DNA of 64,000 bases from Hemibagrus wyckioides (lineage: Eukaryota > Chordata > Actinopteri > Siluriformes > Bagridae): NCBI RefSeq assembly GCF_019097595.1, contig NC_080717.1:13324336-13388335 (forward strand), read 5' to 3'. How positions within the stretch are numbered: the stretch's first letter is position 1; each line of letters starts with the position of its first letter. The notes below the pieces were generated by a model, which worked only from the letters and a program-made list of their open reading frames with translations, was not told the origin of the DNA and did no database searches. The position numbers and the translations under genes are program-made. Positions 49,061 to 61,829 of the stretch are shown one piece after another.

Positions 49061-50099
49061 GTTAGGACACCAAAGAACAAAATAGCCTTTTCCTGGCAGC
49101 CACAAAGAATCTAAACACCCTTCCATAACCTCAAGCTATACTGAATGTTTTACCACATTTTTCTCTACATTCTCTGCAATGTTTTACTAATATGCAATCT
49201 TTTTCTCAACTAACTGGATGGTCACTGCACTATAATGTCAAGGGAACTTGATGCTGCATCATGACTAACGCTATAGGAATGCTTCTTTGCATTGTGTCTG
49301 AAGCTCTGTGTGAAATCTCTCCAATTTATAATTTGACAGAGGAGCATGCATGTTTGGCTCTCAAGGGAGCTGACTGCATACACTGTGAAACATTTCCTGT
49401 TTTTTCAGGAAAGGTCCTGCACCTGAACACCTTTCTCCCGACTCGAATAAGGGAATTATTATTGTCTTCATCAGACTCTGAGGAGCACAATGTGAGCAAT
49501 GATGCATGGAATCCCAGCCAACATGTATACTGTATGTGGGCCCCATATGGGCTGTATCCAGGCGGCATGGTCTCCAAATGGGCATGGGCTGAAAATGGGC
49601 AATTTATGTGGGTCCCATGTAGGATCTAAGTGGGCAAAATTTCGTTTTGAAATAATTAAATGTGGTTACTAATCACTTTAAAACAATGAATATCACAGAC
49701 TTTTGGTATAGCTACTTTTTTAAAAAGTGCATTATTTTCCATTGTGTTCCATTGTATATTTCCATTATTTTACTTTATTTTATTTTGTTTCTTTTTTTGA
49801 ATGTTCAGCATTACAGTATTCACTTGCCTGTGCATTTATCAAAATGTATTTAACTGGGAATGAGGGGAAATCAGAAAGGAAGGCATTTATATGGGTCTCA
49901 CGTGGGACCTACCTGTTCAATAAGACCTACTCACTAACTGACAACACCTTCTGCTTGACAAAGTAATCCTACTGCTTTGAATGTTTCCTTACAAATTTTG
50001 TCTTATAACATTATATCATAATATCATGTATCATGTGATCTTAGTTGAAAATAAGTGGAAATTTAAAATGACAACAATGAAGATTTTAAATATTCGAAG

Positions 50100-51300
50100 T
50101 AGAGGAAATCCCACCATGGCGTAAGGATACAGTTTCTTCCAAACACAGTGACTGACAGGCGGGAGAGAGATCACTTCATCTGTTGAAGGTGGCTGAAGGA
50201 TGTGGATGTGGAGTGAAATAAGCGGGTAAATGCATATTTTCTAAAGATATCTTTATTATCTGTGGTCTCAAGCATCAGGAACTTTGTTTTGACAGTTTAA
50301 ATGATCTTTAAAACCGCTAAACTAATGTTAATAACTTTTCTGTGGGGGGTTGGGGAGAAGCATGAAACAGTTATAATCACTTAAGTGTGTGTGAGGATTA
50401 AAATATAGTTATATGTGTTGATAGTAATGTGTAGGGTTTTTGTTTCCTGTTTGAACACATTTTTGTTTATTTTATGCTTTCCTTATGTATTTTGTGGCTG
50501 TGTAAGGTTAGCCGCCATTTTTTCACCTGAGGTAAATTTGAATTTAACGTACAGCCAGCTGCTGATGAGTAAGGAACGGAGCACCAATTTACAATAATTA
50601 GCACAATTAACATAATTGTGAATTCTGAGGTATCTGATCAGGCATCTAGAAGAGTAAAGTGCTGCTTTCGGAGGCGAGGTCATTTAGGGTGAATTTCAAA
50701 CAGTTCTGAGACCAGGCCCGGAGTGGTCATCAGGTGAACCGGGGGAATTCCTGGTGGTCCGCTCTGTCCTGCTCATAACAGGGCAGCGTCTCGCCGGATT
50801 TTTTTTCACATACACAGAAAAACGTATTTGTGTTTAAGTTATTGTGTGTGACTGATAATTACACTATATTTGGATCTAAATCAGCGCATAATTAGACCGT
50901 GCATTAAAAAGAGCTGTTTTCTTTTGTCAGAGCGCGCACATGTTTTGATTTTGGGCTAAACTGACCTTTTTGGGCTAAACTGTTACCAAAATATGCAGCT
51001 GGACATTTCAGATGTTAATGTGCATTTGCTTTTACAAGTGGACTGAACACAATGACTAAAGATGTAAACCAAAAAGAGGCAGAAAAGGCTCTCCAAATGG
51101 TTCACTGGGGCAAAAGACAGGGGTGGAAAGAGGGCCATTAGAGCACAGCAGGAGAGAAGACCATCTACAGGAGTGTGATGAGTTGTTTCTGAGTCCAAAT
51201 GTTTTAATACTGTAATGTTCAACAGGTTTATTTTTTTATTTTTATTTATTTTTTTGTACTTCTGCATTGTTAGTGTAGTTCAATTAAAATAGCACTGATG
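50100..51300. other. Interior of the TIR element, unassigned
   Basis: No coding signature. 50745-50810 (gggcagcgtctcgccggatt) resembles the LINE start at 8840-8862. Confidence 0.4.
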
Positions 51301-51305
51301 TTTCT

Positions 51306-52013
51306 AAAAAGGGGCAGTTCACCCAATAATGAACATTGTCATCACTGACTCACCCTCATGTCTTTCCAAACCCTTAAGACTTTTGTTCATCTTTGGATCA
51401 CAAATATTTTTCGTTATTTTTAATGATATCTGCAAGATTTATGTTCCTCTGTTGAAAGTTTATTCCCCCAAAATTCTGATGCTTCAGAATATTTGTAAAG
51501 AGATCAAAAATAAATCAAAATTAATCGAGTGGTTTAAACCAAGTCTTCTGAAAAGTCATTATGACTTTATATGATGAACAGATCTAATTGAGGCTTTTAT
51601 TCACATATTCACATATAAACTTCGATCAGCCAACAATGTTTCCAGCATTCAGTTTTGGTAAATAGAAGCACAAACATGCTTTATTTTGTTTATATTAGTT
51701 GTTTAGCATTTACATGTGAATAAAACCTTAATTAAATCTATCAGACAAAGCGATCATGTCTTTTCAGAAGACTGTGATTAAGATTTTTGATTCATATGAA
51801 TTTATTTTACAATCTTTTTATGAATTTTCATGATTTCATGAAAGTGTCCAAGTTTTGGGGAAATAGACTTTCAACAGAAGGACTAAAATCTCAGATTTCA
51901 TTAAAAATTTCTTCATTTGTGTTCTGAAAATAAATTAATTTCTTATGGGTTTGGAGCGACATGCAGGTGTTGATGATGACAGAATTTTCATTTTTGGGAG
52001 AAATATCACTTTA
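51306..52013. mobile_element. Foldback MITE: nearly whole-length imperfect palindrome
   Basis: The left end aaaaggggcagttcacccaa and the right end, read in reverse, aaagtgatatttctcccaaa, followed on both sides by aatgaa.att.tgtcatcA, are inverted repeats. Inner stretches also pair: ccctcatgtctttccaaacc with ggtttggagcgacatgcagg, ctgttgaaagtttattcccc with ggggaaatagactttcaaca. The two halves thus form arms of about 330 bp. The ends resemble a widely spread cyprinid/teleost non-autonomous DNA repeat. No ORF. Confidence 0.7.
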
Positions 52014-52799
52014 ACTTTTGACTGTTTATTTCTTTTTCCCCAAATGTTTTGTACCATTGGTTACATAAGACCAGTTGCTGGTAGAGTATTATACTTGAGT
52101 TTTACTGTTAATGTTGATGTTCAACATTTTACAAAAGCCTGAAAATTTTGATTGAATGTGTCAGATAATAAAGATGTTAATAAAGTATTTGATATACAGA
52201 ACCTTTACAGCATTTTAATTTCTGATTTTTAAAAATTCACCATTGTCATGTTTTTTCTTTTCTACCAAAGTAAAATCCGGATGTTGCTTTTATCACTTAA
52301 TAAAAATATGTTTGGGATAGCACCAGAATGTAAAAATCACAGGTAAATTAAAAATAAGAATTAAGCACAAAACTGTTTGAATATAAATAATTATACTGTC
52401 CAGGTGAGATGACTCAAAACACACACACACACACCCATGTGGGGCCAGTCCAGTACCCACTGATAAATATAATGGGCCCTTGTATATACCACATGGGCTT
52501 CACAAAGTGGGACCAATATGGGCCTCATGTATGTTGCCCAGTTGGGTCCCACATTTGCCCCAGTCAGAATATACGTGGGATTCATATGGGCTAATTTAGA
52601 TGGGGCCCACGTGGAACCCGCGGACAAACCCATCTAGGGCCTATGTTTCAAGCCCATATGGGGCCCACATGGGCCCCACCTTGCAATGTTGGCTGGGATG
52701 CCACTGAATTCTGAATGAACTGGCTTTCATGCAGTTGATAGCAAGTTTGCAGTGAGGTGTAGAGGTCATGGAATAATCTTTATTCTGCTCATTTGTTCT

Positions 52800-53335
52800 T
52801 CCCAACCACTTCTAATTATTCAGCAATTGTAGGCCTAGATGACATAGGTATACTGCGATGCCTAGGGTTGAAGAGATGCTTGCAAACTATCGCTCCCCTT
52901 CATCAGTCATACCAAGAAAGCCTACAGGCCCACATAAGCTCTGTCAAGTCATGTCGGCCCTTATACGGAAGGCCTACATGGCTATGGGTCAACCCGGTGC
53001 AGCACTGCACACAATGGTGGTTTTGCAGCTGTACCAGACTAATTCTGAACTCTGAACTCTGCCAAGTCACAGATTTAGCCCTCCATGCCACAAAGCATAC
53101 AGCCTACACCATCAGCTGTTCAATAGCTGTGGACTAGTTTGCAAAGATAATCTGGAAGGATCTTCACATATGCATCTTGCCAGAGTACATGAGACTCCCC
53201 AGGTTCACTTTCGGGGGCAAAGTGTACCGGTGCCGGTTTCTCTCTTTAGGTCTAGTCTTATCACCACTCACTCTCACAACGTGCATGGAAGCTGCAAAAC
53301 ATGTGCCTATAGTCTGGGCCTCCTCTGTAATGTAA
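52800..53335 (+). pseudogene. DIRS-like retrotransposon remnant
   Basis: The plus strand reads VEEMLANYRSPSSVIPRKPT, MSALIRKAYMAMGQPGAALH-TMVVLQLYQTN (52860-53050), like the gag-type protein of fish DIRS elements. It then jumps to FTFGGKVYRCRFLSLGLVLS near 53205-53265, like the start of their reverse transcriptase (F.GK.Y.YRVLPFGL.LSPRTFT). The middle is deleted. Assignment rests on resemblance to a fish family annotated as DIRS. Confidence 0.5.
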
Positions 53336-53350
53336 GTCCTCTTCCATTTT

Positions 53351-56300
53351 TTCAAGAAGCTTTTTTATTTCAAGATTTCAAGAAGCTTTTATTGTCATTT
53401 CAACCACATACAGCTGGCGCAGTACATAGTGAAATGAAACAACGTTTCTCCAGGACCTGGTGCTACATAAACATACAACAACAAGTTCAACACAAAACAA
53501 CAAACACCACCACAGAGCTAGGACAGAAGTTTGTCTTAGCCACGTAAAGTGCACAGTGTGCAGCTAGGTGCAAACAGAGCATAGACAAGACAGTGCAAAA
53601 AAGACAATAAATACAATAAAGACAACACAAAAGAACACAGGACACTTAGCACCGAAAAGAAATAAAAGAATGTGTACTGGAATGTAAGTGAAATAAAATA
53701 GATAAAGTGAAATGATGTAAAAAAAAAAAAAGTATTGTGCAAAAATATTGTGCAAAAATACACAGCAGCAGTTGAGGTAGTGCAAATAGAATAAACATAA
53801 ATATAACTATAGCAGCGGATGACAGGTAGAGGTAGTGCAGTAAGTAATGAACAGTATAAATTGTGTGTGTGTGCATCCACACAATCAAGAGAGTGTGTGT
53901 ATCTGTGTGTGAGAGAGACAGTGAGTTAATATTCAGTTCAGTCCTGAGTGAGAGTGTGTGTGTGTGTGTGAGAGAGTGTAGAACAGTTCAGTCCTGAGTG
54001 AGAGTGTGTGTGAGAGTGTAGAACAGTTTAGTCCCAGGTGTTGAGGAGCCTAATGGCTTGAGGAAAGAAACTGTTACACAGTCTGGTTGTGAGGGCCCGA
54101 ATGCTCCGGTACCTCTTTCCAGATGGCAGGAGGGTGAAGAGTGTGTGTGAGGGGTGTGTGGGGTCAGCCACAATGCTGTTGGCTTTGCGGATGCAGCGTG
54201 CGGTGTAAATGTCTGTGATAGAGGGGAGAGAGACTCCGATGATCTTCTCAGCTTCTCAGTCCTCACTATCCGCTGAAGGGTCTTGCGATCTGAGACGGTG
54301 CAGTTCCCAAACCAGGCAGTGATGCAGCTGCTCAGGACGCTCTCGATGGTCCCTCTGTAGAACACAGTCAGGATGGGGGAAGGGAGATGGGCTTTACTCA
54401 GCCTCCTCAGGAAGTAGAGGCGCTGCTGGGCTTTCTTGGTGATGGAGCTGGTGTTGAGTGACCAGGTGAAGTTCTCTGCCAGATGGACACCAAGGAATTT
54501 GATGCTCTTGACGATCTCCACAGAGGAGCCATCGATGGACAGCGGAGAATGGTCACACTGTTCTCTCCTGAAGTCAACAACCATCTCTTTGGTCTTGTCG
54601 ACGTTCAGGGAGAGGTTGTTGGCTCTGCACCAGGCTGTTAGATGTTGCACCTCCTCTCTGTATGCTGACTCATCATTCTTGCTGATGAGACACACCACGG
54701 TCGTGTCATCAGCGAACTTGACGATGTGGTTGGAGCTGTGCATTGCTGCACAGTCGTGAGTCAGCAGAGTGAACAGCAATGGACTGAGCACACAGCCCTG
54801 AGGTGCTCCAGTGCTCAGTGTGGTGGTGCTGGAGATACTGCTCCCAATCCGGACTGACTGAGGTCTCCCAGTCAGGAAATCCAGGATCCAGTTGCAGAGA
54901 GAGGTGTTCAGGCCCAGGAGACTCAGCTTCTTAATCAGCTGCTGAGGGATGATTGTGTTGAATGCTGAACTGAAATCTATGAACAGCATTCGAACGTAGG
55001 AGTCTTTGCAGTCCAGGTGTGTGAGGGCCAGATGGAGGGTTGTGGTGATGGCGTCTTCCGTGGAACGGTTAGGACGATACGCAAACTGCAAGGGGTCCAG
55101 CAAGGGTGGTAGCTGTGACTTGATGTGCCTCATGACGAGCCTCTCGAAGCATTTCATCACGATTGGTGTGAGTGCAATGGGACGGTAGTCATTGAGGCAG
55201 GAAACCGTGGACTTCTTTGGCACAGGGATGATGGTCGTTGTCTTGAGGCACGTAGGGATGATGGAGCTGCTCAGCGAGATGTTGAAGATGTCAGTGAAGA
55301 CATCTGCTAGCTGCTCTGCACACTCCCTGAGAACTCTGCCAGGAATGTTGTCTGGTCCAGCAGACTTCCGTGGGTTAACTCTGCATAGAGTTCTCTTCAC
55401 GTCAGCCGTGGTGAGACAGAGCACTGGGTCATTAGGAGGAGGGATGGTCTTCCTCGCTGTTGTGTTGTTCTGTGCCTCAAACCGAGCGTAGAAGTCGTTC
55501 AGCGCATCTGGAAGGGAGGCATCACTGTCACAGGAAGGTGAAGTTGTCCTGTAGTTGGTGATTGCCTGGATGCCCTGCCACATGCGCCGGGAGTCTCTGC
55601 TGTTCTGGAAGTAGCCGTGGATTCTCTGGGCATGTGCACGCTTCGCCTCTCTGATGGCTTGGGACAGTTTGGCCCTTGCTGTTTTTAAGGCCGCCCTGTC
55701 CCCTGATCTGAAGGCAGAGTCTCTCGATTTCAGGAGAGCACGCACTTTCGCAGTCATCCACGGCTTCTGGTTGGAGCGTGTTGTGATGGTCTTGGAGACA
55801 GTCACGTCATCGATGCATTTCCCGATGTAGCTGGTCACTGATGCCGTGTATTCCTCCAAGTCAATAGAGTCGCCGTTGGTTGCAGCCTCCCTAAACATAT
55901 CCCAGTCAGTGCACTCAAAACAGTCCTGAAGAGCAGAGATGGCTCCTGCTGGCCAGGTTTTAACCTGTTTCAGAACCGGTTTAGAGCGTCTGACGAGTGG
56001 TCTGTATGCTGGAATCAACATAACAGAGATGTGGTCTGAGTAGCCGAGGTGGGGGCGGGGCTCCGCACGATACGCGCCGGGAATGTTTGAATAAACAACG
56101 TCCAGCGTGTTCGCCCCTCTCGTAGCAAAGTCCACATACTGATGGAATTTAGGGAGCACTGTTCTGAGATTTGCATGATTGAAATCTCCGGCGATGATAA
56201 ACAGTCCATCGGGGTGAGCATTCTGCAGCTCGCTAATAGCTCTGTACAGCAGCTCACACAGAGCCTCCTTAGCATTAGCGCTGGGTGGAATGTACACTCC

Positions 56301-56745
56301 GATAATGAGAGTAGTGGTGAATTCCCGGGGTAAATAAAAAGGTCTGCATCTAACAGTTACAAACTCCACTACCGATGAGCAGTAGTTAGACACAAGCACA
56401 GAGTCTTTACACCATTCCGTGTTGATGTAAACACACACACCGCCACCGCGAGTCTTACCGCACAGAGCTGCATTCCTGTCGGCACGAAACACGGTTAGCC
56501 CGGCTAGCTGAATGGCGGTGTCCGGAACTCTGTCGCTGAGCCACGTCTCCGTGAAAACAAAGACGCAGCAGTCTCTGAACTCACGCCGTGTAGTTTGCTG
56601 GAGTCGGATGTAGTCCAGTTTATTATCCAGTTTATTTTGTCTGCTTTGGTGGCTGCAACAAAAGCAGTCCAGTCTCCAAGCAGTGCCTTGTGCTGGGTAG
56701 TGGTGGCTATCTAGTAGAGGCTTGGACTCTAAGTATCGCCTTGCC
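53351..56745 (-). mobile_element. CR1/L2/Rex1-type LINE, long nearly intact copy
   Basis: The 3' end lies at about 53351 with the reversed phrase tcaagaagctttt occurring twice (53352, 53378). The 3' UTR, with (GT)n(GA)n-like tracts, runs to about 53990, and the long ORF is upstream of it. The open frame extends beyond the first ATG-like codon to a TGA near 56743, so the 5' end is probably truncated or starts with another codon. The 3' UTR and ORF parts recur as dead pieces at 29637, 30850-32850, 6608-9475 and 33506-38767. Confidence 0.88.
53988..56725 (-). pseudogene. LINE ORF2: endonuclease and reverse transcriptase, broken near the C-terminus
   Basis: Residues before the GTG at 56492 are open and endonuclease-like ([36 protein letters not shown]). 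Then come [15 protein letters not shown] (about residue 100 after 56492), YSDHISVM (about 150), a linker ([40 protein letters not shown]), and the reverse transcriptase with [40 protein letters not shown] and KFADDTTVV, so the catalytic FADD is intact. [16 protein letters not shown] and [20 protein letters not shown] follow. At 54247-54262 cttctcag is present twice; the extra 8 bp shift the frame after RIVRTEK, so the last part ([14 protein letters not shown] in the other frame) is lost. Confidence 0.9.
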
Positions 56746-57419
56746 CATCATTCTGCCTAGGGGCGTTCCCATCCAGGATAGTCATGCTGAGGCAGGATGG
56801 TCCTCTCCATACACTTTTAATCAGGTTCCATAACCTGCACCTGGACACCTGGAGTTGTTCACAATTTTTGTAATCCATTTTATAAGTTCATATGTGATTG
56901 CTATTAAAACTCTTTAATTATGGTACAATTTGAAGTACCGCCCTAAGAAAACAAAAACAATAAACACTTAAGAAATACTAGGTATAGAAACTTTTGTCCT
57001 TTTCACATGACAACTTTGTTCAAATGTATGCACTCCTATAAAAATGTACAATTGTTTGATTCTATTTGGGCATGAAAAAGTGACTGGTGGACACTAGAAC
57101 TAGTCATGATGTACAATCTTAAAGCAAGTGTGATATCCCCTGATACTGAGACTAAATCAATATGTTTGACAAGGGGAATTCCTGGGCTGAGAGGGTCATC
57201 TCTTGGTCAAAGTTGATCTAACTCTCCCTATTGTTCAGTTCCCTATTGGACAGTTGAAATTAGGCAGGTGCAAATAGGCAGTAAATAACTTAGCTACTCT
57301 GGGTCTGTGAGTGAGGGTCCAGTGTTGTATGGGTCATGTGACCAATATGAGTGGTTCCTTGTTGTACTTTGTCCCTGTGATGATGTCAGTTTTTCTACTT
57401 GTATACTCAGAATCTTATT
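56746..57419. other. Intergenic DNA
   Basis: No gene or repeat recognised apart from A/T-rich sequence. Confidence 0.5.
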
Positions 57420-57880
57420 AGGTATTAGGTATGCTTGTTATCATGTACATCATGTACAAAGTAAAGGCAAGGACTCTGGCAAGACTAGCTATAACAGCAT
57501 AACTCAAAGTAGAGCCAGAGCGTGACACAGACATGAGGGCTTCCTGGGACATAAAACGTCCAACCACTCCACAGTCAGCAAAACTGAGCGACTTGCAAGA
57601 GTGGTAGGTTGGTAGGTTGACGACCTGGGTAAACATCCCAGTTCACCAAACACACTCTGCCCATGAACTCTCCAGATCAGCTCCTTTACCTAAGAAAAAT
57701 TATACATAGAAAGCTTGAGTAAACAAAAATTTGCCTGGGAGCCAGTGCAGTGTGGATAAGGTAGGAGTGATAAGTTTACATATTTTGGTTCTAGTTAGGA
57801 ACCTAGCAAATGACGTTTTATAAGCTATAGTTATAAGCTACCCTAAGTAGAACACAAGGCAAATATTGAAAAAGACTTTG
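57420..57880 (-). mobile_element. L2-like LINE 3' tail
   Basis: Contains aggcaaggactctggcaaga, agagccagagcgtgacacag, gcccatgaactctccagatc and gggagccagtgcagtgtgga, the same series as at 4900-6430. No ORF. Confidence 0.65.
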
Positions 57881-60360
57881 TTTTTTGTCCACACTTTAAA
57901 TATGTTGGATTATTTACATAACACTATTGCTTGGTGTCAGGCCTTTTTGAGTAATATTGGTCAAAATAAAACAAAATAGTTGGGTTAAATTTACCTAGTC
58001 CAATTCAGGGTGGACTATAAATGAGACAAAGTTTGTTATCCCTTGGGGATACTAGATCTCACTCAATGGGGTGCATGCTTAAAATGTGAGTAACAAGCTG
58101 TCTAAAATGCATTTGATTAACTAGTTTACAAGGGTATGCACATGCTAATTCTCATGTTATGTTTACCACTCAGTAATCAATGTCTGCAAGTAATCTGCAA
58201 GTTATTTTTTATGCCAAATTCACATTATTTTCTCCTTTTCATTAACAATAGAAAATTTTTGGAAATGGAAGTGTTACGGATTACATGCTCTGATTTTTAT
58301 TTGTGTTTCAGATTTAGCTTCCTGCATAGCACCCATCTTTACTTGCATTATGTGACACCCACAAGGTTTAAAATACATCAATTAAGTGTATTTGTTCATT
58401 GGTATAACTTTGCCTAAAGTTAAATGAAATTGGGTTAGTCTCATACGATCTGCAGTTTCATATACGAGTTCATGAACTACATCTAATTTGAGAGCAAATT
58501 CACTTTTGACAGCTCTGTCTTCTGGGAACACCAATCTGATTGCACTTGACAGGAAGCCATCACTATATCATCCATCAGCTTGAAGATTTAACACATTTTT
58601 ATTCTCTCACTTTTTGCAAAATGTATAGGTGAAGACTGCACCAGTCTATGCTGGCACTGCATGATGTAGTAAAATCATCCATCCTAAAGTAGTGGATTGT
58701 GAATTGAGATCAAATTTGATAGATGTACTCCAAATATATTCTCACCAATATAAAAACAATGGCATAGTGTTCTTTGTCATAGTGCCATTACATGACAACA
58801 TTTAATTTATGTCTGAGGAATAAACTACTACAGTTAAATAAAAATATTTATTAGATATCATCATTTCATTTTACTGTGGTTATGTCAAACTGATTATTAA
58901 GAAGGATGGAAACAAATCATGAGGCTAATTAAAGGCTTATAGATACTCCATTATTTTGCCAACCCTGTACATTTTTCTATTAAAAAAGATTTGGTTTTTA
59001 ATGTACCTTCTGTTCATTCAGATTATCAATATTATTAGAAATATTATCATGGCTCATTTTTTAACATCCACCCCAAAAAGCAGGAAATGTATGATACAAG
59101 CATTATTTAATTAGCTGTCAAAATATGGCCTTAGGGGATCTTAAAGGTAGTGGTTTCATTGTCATCTAATAGCAATGAGGTATCTGTAAGGAGGCATCTC
59201 TCAATATATTATAGAGCCCCAGGGGTGTAAGAATTAGTGAACTCATGGGACAAAATTCAAAATGCATACTTCAAAAAAGCCATCCTTCCAGTAACTCCAA
59301 ATAACTTTGAAGTCTGTGGGCTGCATGTCACAGTATACATTACTCATTAGGAGTCTGTTTACTGCCAAGCAAGAGAATAAAGGCTTAATAATTTCAGACT
59401 GTTTAATTCTCATAATGACTGAGAGACATAATTTGAAAATAGTCTCTCTCTGCATCTTATTTTATTTTTCTCTGTGTTTTGTGTTTGGGTTCATTTTATG
59501 TTTCTGTCTTTGCTAATTAAAAAAAATCTGAAATGGTCATGTGTCAGGAATGTCACAGTAAAGTTTTTATATAAGATTTTTTAATATTGCGTAAATGTGT
59601 TATAGTTCCCCATCATCAACATTATATGAAACTTTCATACTGTAAGGTCAGTACATATGATTTCCAGACTGCTGGATATTAATTGTTCCTGGTCTTTTAA
59701 CCTGATGAAAATGACACACTCTTTTTAGTTTCTTCCAATAACATATATCCCATAACATATTTTATCTAAATTTTACTTAGTATTTTACCAATACATTGCT
59801 AATTGGCCAAGAGGCAACAATCTTATCCATGGCTATTATTAACTAATACTATTGTTATGGCACTCAAGACCAGGGTTGGTCTCAAGACCAGTCAAATCAA
59901 TGGTCTTGATCATAAACATTTTTTTTATAAACTCTTAAAACTTAATCAGTCTTATCTTGATGTGTTGCTCAGGCTTTCAATAAAACATTCAATAAAAAAT
60001 TTGTAATCTTTCCTGTAGGACTGCAGTTGGGTCACTTGGAGACACAAGTAGTACATCACAGACTGGGTGCAAACATGGTGTGTGCCTTCAAGTTGAAATT
60101 ACCACAGGAGCAAACATATGGGAGGATGTGTCCTGAAAAATTGATACCATCTTGGAATTAATACCAGAATTTCATGTTTTGCCCAATCATTGAAATTAGT
60201 TGCACTGGAGAACATGAAAGAAGCTAAAGCCTTTTGTCACACTCATTAAAAAGTTCAATTCTTTACTTCACACTAACAATCATTTTAAAGAACAATTTAA
60301 GGCAACATTTGACATCTATCACATAATTGTGCATAATTGATAACTTTTGTTTTTACAGGC
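57881..60360. other. AT-rich intergenic DNA without recognisable features
   Basis: About 2.5 kb with no ORF of interest, no terminal repeats and no recognised repeat family; the longest such stretch in the window. Confidence 0.6.
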
Positions 60361-60579
60361 TGTGAATGGAACAAGCTAAAGAATCTGAAGGGAAAGAAGT
60401 TGGTTACCACTAATATGCTGGTGCCAACTTAAGATTTGAACACTTGTTTGAACAAGGTCAGTCAAGCTGCCACCCTCCTCCTGAGAACTGTCTAGCATGT
60501 GCTCACAAGTCCTGCAGTGGTGTCATAATTCTAACCTTTTCTGTCACCCCAGCATTTCTCACGCCCAGACCCTTATACA

Positions 60580-61080
60580 GCCTCACTTTTGGTGACCCAC
60601 TATCGGTAAGACATTCGAGAATTCATCTTAGTCTGTCCAGTTTGTGAGCAGCAGAAGGCTTCCAAGACACTTCCAGCTGGACTTCTTTGACCTTTACCTA
60701 CACCCAAGAGACGGTGGTTGCACCTGTCTGTTGACTTCCTTCAGCAAGGAAGTGTGCAATTTATTAGGGGTTTTACTCAGCCTTTTCTAAGGGCTTTCAC
60801 CCCCCCAAACCAATGGTCAAACTGAGCAATTAAAGCAAAAACTGAGACAAGTCTACATATACTCTGCTCTAAGGATCACTTGTCTTGGTCTGTGAACCTG
60901 ATTTGGGTAGAGTATGCTCAATTCCATTCCAACTCAATTCCTTCTGCTGTTACTGGTATCTCCACATTCCTAGCCACCTATGGGTATCACAAGGTCAAAC
61001 TAACAAAAGGCTAACACCTCTTTCAGACCACCAGGCAGTGTGGAAGCTTCTGCCAGGTATGTCACAGTGGGTTCTGCATA
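60580..61080 (+). pseudogene. Ty3/gypsy integrase remnant
   Basis: The plus strand reads VCPVCEQQKASKTLPAGLL and PLPTPKRRWLHLSVDFL (zinc-binding end and start of the catalytic core, where the first catalytic D is in VDF). NGQTEQLNQEL-like sequence (ccaatggtcaaactgagcaa) follows near 60812, then VNLIWVEYAHNSIP-like and TGISPFLATYGYHKVKL near 60890-60990. The order matches a fish gypsy integrase with most of the core deleted. Multiple stops. Confidence 0.65.
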
Positions 61081-61829
61081 CTAGCATACCATAGCATCAG
61101 CCATGATGCAGCACTGAGCCCCCTTGAAAGGGAACTACATCAGGTTACATATGTAACCCAGTTCCTAATGTATCTGTGGAAATATGTACCTGCTGTGAGC
61201 CATTGCACTGTTAAAAGTATTCTAGATCCTAAGAGCCCACATTACCTGTCAGTTTTGTTCATTTTCTTCCATAGTTATGGCAGGTTTGAAAATGAAATTG
61301 TTAATCACATTTAAATACTGCTTTCTGTACAATTTATTTTTAGCAATCAATGTGTAATTTCATATATTCATATTTCCATGTCAGAAATGCCCATGGGATC
61401 ACCACTCATCTCCACTTTATCTGTCAGGATTGCAGGATTCAAACAGGAATGCTCTCCTTAGTTAAGCAGCCACAGAAAAGAATATTGAATAAAGTCTGAT
61501 GTGTGAAATTGGATTGGCCTCTAGGAACATCATTTGCACTAGTTTGGTGTATGACAGGCTGCCTGTTATAGCATAATATCTTAGGGAATTTTAGGGAAGC
61601 ATAGATTTTTGAAAATATATGGGAACTAATGGGAAAGTGTCATAATCTCAGAGCAGGCTTAGCTGATTGGTCAATCCAGAGCCAAACTAACAAGTATGCT
61701 AAACCAAAACAGTCTGCTGCTGCCTTAAGTGGTAACTCAGGTTCCACCATACTGAGATAGTGTTCTCCAAGCTACACAAAAATGTAGAACAACTCCATCA
61801 GTTTGTTTTAGTAATATAACTAACATAAG
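61081..61829. other. Intergenic DNA
   Basis: Nothing recognised. Confidence 0.5.

Larger units (their letters stand above)
49512..52697. mobile_element. 3.2-kb terminal-inverted-repeat element with GGGCCCATATGGGC arrays
   Basis: The left end atcccagccaacatgt and the right end atgttggctgggat are inverse complements. Next to them, inside, both ends carry the same palindrome-rich sequence (tgggccccatatgggc at 49536-49553; gcccatatggggcccacatg near 52651-52670). The right block (52430-52690) holds many variants of TGGGCCC. No transposase was recognised inside; the interior contains a LINE-5'-like phrase near 50785 and the hairpin element at 51306-52013. Target duplications are unclear. Confidence 0.6.

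Noticed and set aside
53564..53888. Hydrophobic minus-strand ORFs resembling membrane proteins
   Set aside because: Translations of the A-rich LINE 3' UTR.
57881..60360. Hidden host exons in the quiet region
   Set aside because: Several short ORFs exist, but none shows a recognisable domain plus splice sites.
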